This document shows positions 51,023 through 58,776 of a DNA stretch of 64,000 bases, one piece after another. The DNA comes from JAKVBK01 sp022447275 (lineage in GTDB: Bacteria; Pseudomonadota; Alphaproteobacteria; Rhodobacterales; Rhodobacteraceae): assembly GCA_047125605.1 (NCBI GenBank), contig CP138932.1, positions 3,100,001 to 3,164,000 of the forward strand, read 5' to 3'. The position numbers and the translations under genes are program-made. The notes beneath the pieces were generated by a model. It was given only the letters and a program-made list of their open reading frames with translations, was not told where the DNA came from and made no database searches. Position 1 is the stretch's first letter; every line of letters begins with the position of its first letter.

Positions 51023-51285
51023 GTCCGCTTGCGTGGGTCTTCTCATTGCCGGTGCGGTTCTACCGCCTGTTTCTTTCTCCCTATCTGGGCCGCAGCTGCC
51101 GTTACGCCCCGACCTGTTCGCAATATGCGCTGGAGGCGCTTGAAACCCACGGCGCGTTCAAAGGCAGCTGGCTCGCGATGCGCAGAATTGCGCGGTGCCA
51201 CCCTTGGGGCGGCTCAGGGTACGATCCGGTTCCGCCCGCTTGCTGCCACGCAGACAAGGGCAAAAGCACAGAAGGTGACAGCTGA
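51019..51285 (+). CDS. yidD: Membrane protein insertion efficiency factor YidD
   Basis: 88 residues. The signature is complete: RFYRLFLSPYLGRSCRYAPTCSQYALEAL, then RRIARCHPWGGSGYDPVP, with three conserved Cys. It is an amphipathic inner-membrane-associated protein thought to help YidC. The expected next gene, yidC, is not here; a YghU-type gene follows after 85 nt. Gene order rpmH-rnpA-yidD is normal. Confidence 0.96.
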   Translation: MSPLAWVFSLPVRFYRLFLSPYLGRSCRYAPTCSQYALEALETHGAFKGSWLAMRRIARCHPWGGSGYDPVPPACCHADKGKSTEGDS

Positions 51286-51370
51286 CGCACAGCGATTCCT
51301 TGCCTGCATAGGGGTGACAGGCCGCAAGCGCGCACCTACCTGTACGCCAAACGCGACAAAGGAAGACAAA

Positions 51371-52237
51371 ATGTCCGACACCTACACCCCTCCCAAGGTC
51401 TGGACTTGGGACACAGAATCCGGCGGTACATTCGCATCCACGAACCGCCCGATTGCCGGTGCCACCCATGAACAGGAATTGCCCGTCGGTGAGCACCCGT
51501 TTCAGCTGTATTCCCTGGCCACACCGAATGGCGTGAAGGTCACCGTTCTGTTTGAAGAGTTGCTCGAAGCGGGTCACAGGGGCGCCGAGTACGACGCTTG
51601 GCTGATCCGGATCAACGGCGCGCAGTTTGGCTCGGGCTTCGTGGACGTGAACCCGAACTCAAAGATCCCGGCCCTGATGGACCGCAGCGGCGACACCCCC
51701 GTGCGCGTGTTCGAGTCCGGGGCGATCATGCTCCATCTGGCGGAAAAATTTGGCGCGTTTCTGGGCGCACCCGAATACCGTACCGAAGTGCTGTCATGGT
51801 TGATGTGGCAGATGGGCAGCGCTCCGTTCCTGGGCGGCGGCTTTGGCCATTTCTACGCCTATGCGCCGGAGAAGTTCGAATACCCGATCAACCGCTACGC
51901 AATGGAATCCAAGCGTCAGCTTGATGTGCTGGATCAGCAATTGGCCACCCGGCCCTATATCGCGGGTGACGCCTACACCATTGCCGATATGGCGATCTGG
52001 AGCTGGTACGGCCAGCTTGTCCTTGGACGGCTGTACAATGCGGCCGAGTTCCTTGATGTGGCCAGCTACAAGAACGTGCTGGCATGGGCCGAACGCATTG
52101 ATGCGCGCCCTGCCGTCAAGCGCGGGCGCATGGTCAACCGCATGATGGGGGATCCGTCCGAGCAATTGCACGAGCGTCACTCGGCAGAGGACTTCGAGAC
52201 CAAGACGCAAGACAAGATCGCCGAAGACGCTGCATAA
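51371..52237 (+). CDS. yghU: YghU-type glutathione transferase / disulfide-bond oxidoreductase
   Basis: 288 residues from MSDTYTPPKVWTWDTESGG, preceded by AAGGAAGACAAA. It is nearly collinear with E. coli YghU: VNPNSKIPALMD, VFESGAIMLHLAEKFG, the ligand region QMGSAPFLGGGFGHFY and ERHSAEDFET. Nu-class enzymes bind two glutathiones and reduce disulfides or organic peroxides. It sits where yidC would usually follow yidD and ends with its own strong terminator. Confidence 0.95.
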   Translation: MSDTYTPPKVWTWDTESGGTFASTNRPIAGATHEQELPVGEHPFQLYSLATPNGVKVTVLFEELLEAGHRGAEYDAWLIRINGAQFGSGFVDVNPNSKIPALMDRSGDTPVRVFESGAIMLHLAEKFGAFLGAPEYRTEVLSWLMWQMGSAPFLGGGFGHFYAYAPEKFEYPINRYAMESKRQLDVLDQQLATRPYIAGDAYTIADMAIWSWYGQLVLGRLYNAAEFLDVASYKNVLAWAERIDARPAVKRGRMVNRMMGDPSEQLHERHSAEDFETKTQDKIAEDAA

Positions 52238-52243
52238 CAAACG

Positions 52244-52287
52244 CGCGCGCGTCACATTGCAAAAGCTGTGACGCGCGCGTGATTTTT
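52244..52287 (+). terminator. Intrinsic terminator after yghU
   Basis: A 13-bp stem (52244-52256 with 52267-52279) followed by ATTTTTT. Confidence 0.9.
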
Positions 52288-52340
52288 TGGGGTTTTAGGC
52301 CTTGCAAACCCCGAACGCCCCGCGTATCTCCACTCCCCAC

Positions 52341-52417
52341 GGACCGATAGCTCAGCTGGATAGAGTACCTGACTACGAATCAGGGGGTCGGGGGTTCGAA
52401 TCCTCCTCGGTCCGCCA
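52341..52417 (+). tRNA. tRNA-Arg (anticodon ACG)
   Basis: 77 nt including an encoded CCA. The acceptor stem GGACCGA/TCGGTCC pairs perfectly; the D arm is GCTCAGCTGGATAGAGT, the anticodon stem CCTGA/TCAGG carries loop CTACGAA (anticodon ACG), and the T arm is GGGGGTTCGAATCCTCC. ACG, edited to ICG, reads CGU, CGC and CGA. It marks the left edge of a region of atypical content. The 159 nt beyond it hold no gene. Confidence 0.97.
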
Positions 52418-52576
52418 TTATTTTGGCATAAGTGCATGAATTTAAACGCATTTAATGTCGGTAGGGTAACCGTATCTCCCCTAATACCCCCCTCTTGATC
52501 GGCGAACGCAGAATCGGGAGCTTCGATGCGTCCCAGCCAAAACCCAATAGGGTTCAGGTTAAAGGAGTCCGTGAGA

Positions 52577-53407
52577 TCAGTTCCTAATTTTGTAAAGATG
52601 CATGGCATTCAGGCCGAAGATCGCTTTTTGTTCTTCCGGAGTGAGGGTGGACAGCATGTCCCGGCTCGTTTCGACCCATCGATCATAGCTGGCGGCCAGC
52701 GTGCAGACCGGCCAATCGCTGCCCCAGATGAGCCGTTTTGGGCCAAAGGTTTTCAAGAGGTGGGCGACGTAAGGTTGCAAATCCGCATTTGTCCAATCCG
52801 GGCTTGCCACTGTCACCAGTCCGGACAGCTTGCAGTGCACGTTTTCAAAGGCCGCCATTGTCCTCATGTCTTCCACCCATCCGTCAACAATGCCATCGGC
52901 GATGAGCGGCTTGGAGCCGTGGTCGATCACCGCTCTTAGGCTCGGATGGCGCGACACCAAAGTGTGCAAAGCTGACAGGTGTTGCGGAAGCGTAAGTGCA
53001 TCAAAAACCAATTCATTTGTGCGGATGGCGTCAAATATTGGTGTGAAACGGTCCTGAAGCATCCAGTTCACATCGGGGATGTCCTGGATCATCGGGCGAA
53101 TGCCAACCAAATGCGGGCTCAGCGACAGTTGATTGAGGGTGTCAACTGCGCCGGGGGCTTCAAAATCCAGCCAGCCGACAACCCCTTTGATGAAGGCGTT
53201 TTGCTCCGCCAGTTTCAGCATGAATTTGGTTTCGGCAATTGTGGGTGCGGCTTGAACGAGGATGGTGCCCTCAATGTTCCATTTTTTGAGGAATGGCTCC
53301 AAATCTTCGGGCAGGAAATCACGGTAAATGTCGGCAAGCTCAGGCGTCAGCCAGCCGTAATCTCCACGTGCCAATGACCAGAAGTGTTGATGTGCGTCGA
53401 TCCTCAT
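52577..53407 (-). CDS. L-fuconolactonase-like amidohydrolase
   Basis: 276 residues of the COG3618 amidohydrolase family. It begins MRIDAHQHFW (metal-binding His-x-His) and has the later ligands VHCKLSGLV and LIWGSDWPVC. Such enzymes open sugar 1,5-lactones such as L-fucono- or L-rhamnonolactone. The start overlaps the end of the mutarotase gene by 4 nt; with the aldose dehydrogenase before it, this gives consecutive steps in oxidative L-fucose use. It is the last gene before the tRNA. Confidence 0.88.
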   Translation of the reverse strand: MRIDAHQHFWSLARGDYGWLTPELADIYRDFLPEDLEPFLKKWNIEGTILVQAAPTIAETKFMLKLAEQNAFIKGVVGWLDFEAPGAVDTLNQLSLSPHLVGIRPMIQDIPDVNWMLQDRFTPIFDAIRTNELVFDALTLPQHLSALHTLVSRHPSLRAVIDHGSKPLIADGIVDGWVEDMRTMAAFENVHCKLSGLVTVASPDWTNADLQPYVAHLLKTFGPKRLIWGSDWPVCTLAASYDRWVETSRDMLSTLTPEEQKAIFGLNAMHLYKIRN

Positions 53408-53832
53408 CCGATGACGCCTTTCTTGAGGATGATATTGCCGTACAGTCTTTTTTCGCCGGTTTGCACGACCGCAAATGCAGAGGCGGCGCGTTCGTAGAAG
53501 GCGAACCGCTCCAGGCTTTGAGGGTGCACCGGGTTGTCGCCCTCCTCCCCAATGATCTTGGCGAAATCCGCAACCGCATCTGGCACTGCGCTTGGTTCAT
53601 CAACCACCTGCATCGTCAGGGCAGGATCAGGCACAAAGCTGTCCAAAGGCATGACTTGTAAAACTGCGCGCAGGATTTCGCTGGCGTTGGAGCCGTCGGC
53701 TCGGATGCAAAGTGGCCCCAGACTGGTGGCTGGGAAATTGGCGTCCGCGATGACAATCTCGTCGCCGTGTCCCATGGCGCGCAGGGCATGCAGCAGGTTT
53801 GGGCAGAGTATCGGGTTGATATTACGCAGCAT
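53404..53832 (-). CDS. fucU: L-fucose mutarotase-like protein (FucU/RbsD family)
   Basis: 142 residues. The N-terminus LCPNLLHALRAMGHGDEIVIADANFPATS is the family signature, with the catalytic His and Asp, and EKRLYGNIILKKGV ends it. It interconverts alpha and beta L-fucose (or a similar sugar) so that the dehydrogenase gets its preferred anomer. It overlaps the dehydrogenase gene by 11 nt and the lactonase gene by 4 nt, so the three are translationally coupled. Confidence 0.9.
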   Translation of the reverse strand: MLRNINPILCPNLLHALRAMGHGDEIVIADANFPATSLGPLCIRADGSNASEILRAVLQVMPLDSFVPDPALTMQVVDEPSAVPDAVADFAKIIGEEGDNPVHPQSLERFAFYERAASAFAVVQTGEKRLYGNIILKKGVIG

Positions 53833-54874
53833 CGGTTAGCTCCGAAGGTAGTGGCGCGTTGCTGCGAATAAGGCCTTCGCTGCGCAGATCACTCCAAAGT
53901 CCGGCCGGGATTCGGCGATCCATCAACGCGGCGTTGGCTTCCACTTCGGCGGCCGAGACAGCGCCGGGGACAACGGTTTTGACGCAGGGGTGGCCAAGCA
54001 CAAATTTAAGGGCGGCGGCAATCAAAGGTGTTTCATGCGCCGCGCAGACCGCTTCGATTCTTGCGACGCGTTCCATGATGTGGCCGGGCGCCACATCATA
54101 GTTATACCTCGCGCCGGGAACGGCACCGGTAGCAAGTATGCCGGAATTGTAAGGGCCGCCGAGGATGATACCCACGTCACGTTTTTCACAAAGCGGCAGA
54201 AAGCTGTCGAGTGCTTCTTGTTCCAGCAAGGTGTAGCGACCCGCCAGTAGAAAGCCGTCGAAGTCTGCGAGGCTGAGCAGTTTTTCGCACACCTGCCACT
54301 CGTTTACGCCAGCACCAATGGCCGCAACTTCTCCTGATGCACGCAGTTCGGTCAGCGCGCGGTATCCGCCACCATCGAATAGCTCGCGCACTTTGGCGTC
54401 AGAAATCTCCTGACTGCCGTGACTAAAGGCGCAAAGGTCATGCACCAGTAGGATGTCCACGTTGTCCACGCCAAGACGTTTCTTGCTCTCATCATAAGAC
54501 CGCATGACACCATCATAGGTATAGTCAAAAACGATGCGCTTTTGGGGGACGTCGACAAAAGCTTCGGGTGTAACCTCATGTGGTTCGCAATCCAGAAGCA
54601 GTCTCCCGATCTTGGTGGAGAGCTGAATGTTCTCGCGTCCGAAACGGTCAATTGCGGCGCCAAATCGGGTCTCAGATCGCCCGAGCCCATATTGTGGCGC
54701 GGTGTCAAAGTAACGCACACCGCAGTCGTAGGCCGCACTCAGAGCAGCTCGAGCGTCGCTTTCTTCAACTTTCTTGTAGAGATTACCAAGGGGCGCACCG
54801 CCAAACCCCATTTGCGTCAATGGAACTGGGCGGCTTGTGCGCTTATTCAGGAGGTGTGGCTTTGATGTGCTCAT
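53822..54874 (-). CDS. Aldo/keto reductase, probable L-fucose (D-threo-aldose) 1-dehydrogenase
   Basis: 350 residues. The catalytic tetrad is visible: Asp57 and Tyr62 in FDTAPQYGLG, Lys88 in STKIG and His in LLVHDL. The C-terminal NADP(H)-binding region is consistent with the family. Pyridoxal 4-dehydrogenase is the main alternative, but the adjacent mutarotase and lactonase favour sugar oxidation. It is the first gene of the three-gene unit. No dehydratase or aldolase for later steps is in the window. Confidence 0.82.
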   Translation of the reverse strand: MSTSKPHLLNKRTSRPVPLTQMGFGGAPLGNLYKKVEESDARAALSAAYDCGVRYFDTAPQYGLGRSETRFGAAIDRFGRENIQLSTKIGRLLLDCEPHEVTPEAFVDVPQKRIVFDYTYDGVMRSYDESKKRLGVDNVDILLVHDLCAFSHGSQEISDAKVRELFDGGGYRALTELRASGEVAAIGAGVNEWQVCEKLLSLADFDGFLLAGRYTLLEQEALDSFLPLCEKRDVGIILGGPYNSGILATGAVPGARYNYDVAPGHIMERVARIEAVCAAHETPLIAAALKFVLGHPCVKTVVPGAVSAAEVEANAALMDRRIPAGLWSDLRSEGLIRSNAPLPSELTDAA

Positions 54875-55216
54875 CTGACGTCCTTGTGGTCTCTGTGCTA
54901 TTTGCAGAGTTCGGGTTTGTCGGTCTGCAGTGCCTCAATGCGCGGCAGTGCATTGTCAGATTAAACCGATTTGCTGCGGTTCGGGGCACGAATTTCGGCG
55001 GCCCTCTTGTCTCGGTGCTTGATGACAGTCACGCAGAGAAGGGAGTTATGCTGAACAAGAAAGTTCTGGGCGGCGAGAGGCGGGTCTGGCGGTATATTCT
55101 GACAGTGCCCTTCTGACAGCATCCATCTAACTGCACGCTTCAGAATCCTCTTTGAGCAACCGGGCGGCCCGGTTAATGCTTTGCACCAGCGTTTCCCAAC
55201 TCTACGGAGGGTTTTC
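54875..55216. promoter_or_regulatory. Intergenic region between the fucose unit and the cysteine-synthase-like gene
   Basis: The two units diverge here, so both promoters must lie in this stretch, but I could not fix either. A perfect palindrome AACCGGG-CGG-CCCGGTT (55158-55174) lies 43 nt before the downstream ATG and could be an operator. No coding frame is convincing. Confidence 0.45.
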
Positions 55217-56296
55217 ATGACCACAAAATCCCGCTCGACTGATGGTCTTGGACGTTTGTATGACAGCATTCTCGACACGATGGGGAACACGCCTTGTGTG
55301 CGTCTGAACAACATCGCACCCGAGGGCAAGACGATCTACGTCAAGGTCGAGTACTTCAACCCGCTTTCTTCGGTGAAAGACCGTCTTGCCATCAGCATCA
55401 TCGACGAGGCCGAGCGGATCGGCGCTCTGAAACCCGGCCAAACCGTGGTGGAAGCGACCAGTGGCAACACCGGGATCGGGCTGGCAATGGTTTGCGCCGC
55501 GCGGAGATATCCGCTCGTCGTGACAATGGCGGACAGTTTCTCAATCGAGCGGCGCCGACTGATGCGCTTTCTTGGTGCAAAGGTCGTGCTGACGCCGCGG
55601 GCGGCCAAGGGAATGGGAATGTACCACAAGGCGCGCGAACTCGCCGAGAAGAATGGGTGGTTTCTTGCCAGTCAGTTCGAAACAGACGCGAACGCGCTAG
55701 TGCATGAAAACACCACCGGGCGAGAGATTGTCGCCGATTTCAAGGACAAGCGCCTCGACTATTGGGTCACCGGATACGGCACCGGTGGCACTGTGACCGG
55801 GGTCAGCCGCGTACTCAGGCGCGAGCGGTCAGACGTGAAGATCATTCTAAGCGAACCGGAGCCGGCTCAGCTGTTGGGCAGCGGAACGCCGCAAGAGCGC
55901 GTTGCAGACAAGTCACCAGCCGCAAGTCACTCGGCGTGGAATCCACACTTCCTGCAAGGGTGGACACCGGACTTCATCCCGCATGTGCTACAGGAAGCCG
56001 TGGACAACGCCTACTACGATGCGCTTGTTCCGGTTTCCAATGACGAGAGTATACATTGGTCGCGGCAACTGGCGGCGCAAGAGGGGATCTTCACTGGGAT
56101 ATCCGGCGGCGGTTCGCTTGCCGCAACGATGAAAGCTGCAAAGACTGCGCCCGAGGGCAGTGTCCTGCTTTGCATGTTGCCCGATACAGGGGAACGCTAT
56201 CTATCATCGCCCTTGTTCGAAGGCATTGCGGAAGACATGACCGACGCAGAAAGGGGAATCTCGCTCTCCACGCCCAACTATCACATGCCCGAGTAG
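55217..56296 (+). CDS. Cysteine-synthase-family PLP enzyme
   Basis: 359 residues from ATG 55217 (MTTKSRSTDG), with ACGGAGGG upstream. The PLP lysine is Lys54 in NPLSSVKDR; TSGNTG (81-86), GYGTGGTVTG and GISGGGSLAAT bind substrate and phosphate. It has an extended C-terminus of about 35 residues (ERYLSSPLFEGIAEDMTDAERG) not found in CysK. It may be a cysteine synthase or a related beta-replacement enzyme. No serine acetyltransferase is nearby, and the location in the island suggests transfer. Confidence 0.85.
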   Translation: MTTKSRSTDGLGRLYDSILDTMGNTPCVRLNNIAPEGKTIYVKVEYFNPLSSVKDRLAISIIDEAERIGALKPGQTVVEATSGNTGIGLAMVCAARRYPLVVTMADSFSIERRRLMRFLGAKVVLTPRAAKGMGMYHKARELAEKNGWFLASQFETDANALVHENTTGREIVADFKDKRLDYWVTGYGTGGTVTGVSRVLRRERSDVKIILSEPEPAQLLGSGTPQERVADKSPAASHSAWNPHFLQGWTPDFIPHVLQEAVDNAYYDALVPVSNDESIHWSRQLAAQEGIFTGISGGGSLAATMKAAKTAPEGSVLLCMLPDTGERYLSSPLFEGIAEDMTDAERGISLSTPNYHMPE

Positions 56297-56878
56297 CAGG
56301 GGTGGTGCAATCTGACCGGCACTGGGTCGAGCGCATTCTGGTGTCGGGGGCGACCGCGCAGGTGGATCTCGAATGAGCGAACTTCAGGCTTGCCTGACGT
56401 CAGCACCTACCGGACAGATTTAGGGGTTTGAGCATCGGAGGATTTCTGGTCCATCGCAGCCGTTAGCGAGCGAAGATGAACAAGAAATCGGCCCGCATCA
56501 TGCACTGAATATGCATCCATCAATGCCCGAAACCTTACTAGAGAAACCCCAAGTCACTGGCACTGATAGTGGGGGCTAGACACGGCCTTTACGGACACAC
56601 CCCCAGACTGGATCCACCGTTTTTTTGCTAAAGGGTCCGATAGAACTCTTGCGTTGCATGGTTTTCAGGTCAACTTGTTATCGTTCTGGGAAACTTAAAT
56701 GAGCGTGCTCGCAGCCGAGTATCGCGCATAGATGCAGGCCTGAGGTCACGGTGTTCTTGCGCTCGCCTGTCCCGAACTCCTTTAGAATTCGGATGGCTTA
56801 GGGGTTCTATCTTTCAAGGCTTAGTTTCATCTTGGCATCGTTGCTTCGAAGGTGTTTGGAACACGCTTCCCCGAACTG
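56297..56878. other. Gene-free, probably decayed stretch
   Basis: 582 bases without a supportable gene on either strand. Codon-like patterns break up every few dozen bases. No insertion-sequence ends or terminal repeats were recognised. It has the look of decayed island DNA. Confidence 0.5.
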
Positions 56879-57574
56879 TCAGCACCCGGTGTGGATGACT
56901 GACTTATCCGGCATGACAGTGTTGCAGCGGGTTGCGCCGCTTAGATTGGTTGCATCCAGATTGGCACCTGTCAAATCCGCATCGCTCAGATCTGCGCCGC
57001 TCAGATTAGCATTGGATAGATTGGCAGCCCCAAAATCGACACCTGTCAAATCAGCACCGCTCAGATTGGCCCCATTGAGATTAGCGGCACTCAAATCAGC
57101 ATTTTGAAGATTGGCACCCGTCAGATCCGCATCTCTCAGATTGGCGACACTCATACTGGCATTTGCCAGTGTCGTTTTTCTGAGATTAGCACCACTGAGA
57201 TTGGCGGCGTTGATAGTGGCCCCACTCAGATCGGCATTCCTCAGGTTGGCCCCAGCTAGATTAGAAGCACTTAGATCAGCATTATTCAAATTAGCATCAT
57301 TCAGATTGGCACCACTCAGGACAGTAGCTGCCAGATCAGCAGATGCTAAGTTCGCGGCCTTGAGTTCAGCATTGAGCAGATTAGAGCCGCTGATATTAGC
57401 ACCACTCAGATTAGCAGAGGTCAAATCTGCACCACTCAGATTTGCACGCCCAAGTTCACAGCCTGCGCAATCACGCGTATCCTTCAGCTTCTGTAGGTGA
57501 TCGGGATCGAATGCGGATGCGCTGCTGGCAAGCATGCTTGCGGCTATGGTCAGTGCCGTAATCGTATGTTTCAT
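56879..57574 (-). CDS. Secreted pentapeptide-repeat protein
   Basis: 231 residues from ATG 57574, with a signal peptide (MKHTITALTIAASMLASSASA). After a DCAGC motif the rest is a continuous run of A(N/D)LXX pentapeptides (for example ANLSGADLTSANLSGA) from about residue 45 to 220, which folds as a right-handed quadrilateral beta-helix. It ends CNTVMPDKSVIHTGC. The DNA repeats a 15-base theme, so it can expand or shrink by slippage. Export to the periplasm is predicted; function unknown. AGAGGA supports the start. Confidence 0.85.
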   Translation of the reverse strand: MKHTITALTIAASMLASSASAFDPDHLQKLKDTRDCAGCELGRANLSGADLTSANLSGANISGSNLLNAELKAANLASADLAATVLSGANLNDANLNNADLSASNLAGANLRNADLSGATINAANLSGANLRKTTLANASMSVANLRDADLTGANLQNADLSAANLNGANLSGADLTGVDFGAANLSNANLSGADLSDADLTGANLDATNLSGATRCNTVMPDKSVIHTGC

Positions 57575-57690
57575 TTGATAGCAGTTCCTCTTGTCGATAC
57601 GGCCCATACTTCTGCCGGGTCTGAACGAACCCACCTGGTAACGGTATCAAGGTGGCCTCGGGCTCTCAAGCTTCGTGCTGCTAGCGATAC

Positions 57691-57987
57691 CTAGCGCGCT
57701 GGTTTCATGCCGATGTGTGAGTTTCTAATCACCAACGGGCATTCGTGTCGCTCCTGCATGACAGGCCGATCCGCTTTCAGAAATTGCTCTGCGCACCACT
57801 GGCCCATCTCTCGGTGTGGCAGCAGTGCAGTCAAAAGGGCAGGGGAGAGGTGCTTGGCGATTGCCTGATCATCGTAGCCCATGACAGCGATGTCTGCGCC
57901 AACGCGTATCCCGCGTTTCTTGAGCGCTTTGTAGTATCCAACTGCCATAAGGTCGTTCGCGCAGAAAATCGTATCTGGATGCAGCGA
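57691..57987 (-). pseudogene. LacI-family regulator, C-terminal fragment
   Basis: About 99 residues matching the end of a LacI/GalR sugar-responsive repressor: HPDTIFCANDLMAVGYYKAL, then VAVMGYDD-like (IAVMGYDDQAIAKHL) and HREMGQWCAEQFL. The DNA-binding head and most of the sensor domain are missing. Homology stops near 57987, where the opposite strand begins to read as another truncated gene. It probably once controlled a sugar operon, perhaps the fucose genes. Confidence 0.7.
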
Positions 57988-58158
57988 CGCATCATTCCGG
58001 TGGGCGTCTTCACGCTTTGGTACCTCAGCACCTATGGCCTGATCTCGGCGCAGGCGCATATGGTTGGCTTTGCAATTGCATTGGTCATGCAAGGATCATT
58101 GATGCTGTGGGGATTTAAAGTTCTCAAACCCAAGATTGCCGCTGCGCAGGGGAAATAG
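57985..58158 (+). pseudogene. C-terminal fragment of a membrane protein
   Basis: About 57 residues on the plus strand from near 57985 (IPVGVFTLWYLSTYGLISA, then AHMVGFAIALVMQGSLMLWGF and a basic tail) look like two terminal membrane helices. There is no start codon at this boundary, and upstream codons overlap the LacI fragment and read as noise. I cannot name the family. It is likely the 3' end of a chromosomal gene cut by the island edge. Confidence 0.45.
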
Positions 58159-58311
58159 GGCCCCTGGGGCATTGTCAGTGGGCAGGGTTTCCAAAGGCCC
58201 CTGCGAGAGGGTGTGAGAACGGACAGGCTGTGCTAGAGTGATATGGGGCAGGGACGCGCACTCGGTGCGCGCACGCTGCGGCAGATCGTGCCAAGGGGAG
58301 GGGTTTGATCC

Positions 58312-58776
58312 ATGCGCATCACAGCCATAGCAGTTGTGTCACTTATCCTGGCGCTGGGCCTATCGTGGCTGGTGGCCCTGCTGCTGCAGCCCGCTGAATT
58401 CAATCATGCCATGGCCCTGCGCACGGTGGCAAAAATTGATGACATCCGCAGCAGGGCGGTTTTGGATTCCAATGATGTGCCGACGGGCAGATATACGCGA
58501 TTTGCCGATCTCACCTATCAGGACAATCAGGGCGAAAAGGCCTCCGTCAGTGTGACTGTGACAGATGCCTTCCATGCCCAGTACGCGCCCGGTGATGCGT
58601 TGACGATTTCCTATGACGCCTCCGATCTGAACCAAGTGGATTTCCCCGGCAAGGCAGCGCCGCCAACGGCCTTTCAGCTTGCGTTCATTCTGAGCATTGT
58701 GCTCGCAATGGCCATTTTTCTGGCGTTGTTATTCCTATTGCCAGGCCGGGCAAAAGCTGACGATCACTCCGCGTAG
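58312..58776 (+). CDS. DUF3592-like two-helix membrane protein
   Basis: 154 residues. One membrane helix at each end (about 5-26 and 122-145) encloses a ~90-residue extracytoplasmic domain with TGRYTRFADLTYQDNQGEKASVSV and YAPGDALTISYDASDLNQV. This resembles the DUF3592 arrangement; function unknown. The start has AGGGGAGGGG upstream. Its 3' end overlaps the end of the next, convergent gene by 13 nt. Confidence 0.65.
   Translation: MRITAIAVVSLILALGLSWLVALLLQPAEFNHAMALRTVAKIDDIRSRAVLDSNDVPTGRYTRFADLTYQDNQGEKASVSVTVTDAFHAQYAPGDALTISYDASDLNQVDFPGKAAPPTAFQLAFILSIVLAMAIFLALLFLLPGRAKADDHSA

Noticed and set aside
56297..56878. Insertion-sequence remnant in the decayed stretch
   Set aside because: No transposase-like peptide, terminal inverted repeats or target duplication could be seen.
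52418..58311. Direct repeat of the tRNA-Arg 3' end marking an attachment site
   Set aside because: I scanned for the T-arm/acceptor sequence (TTCGAATCC, TCGGTCCGCCA) downstream and found no second copy in the window.
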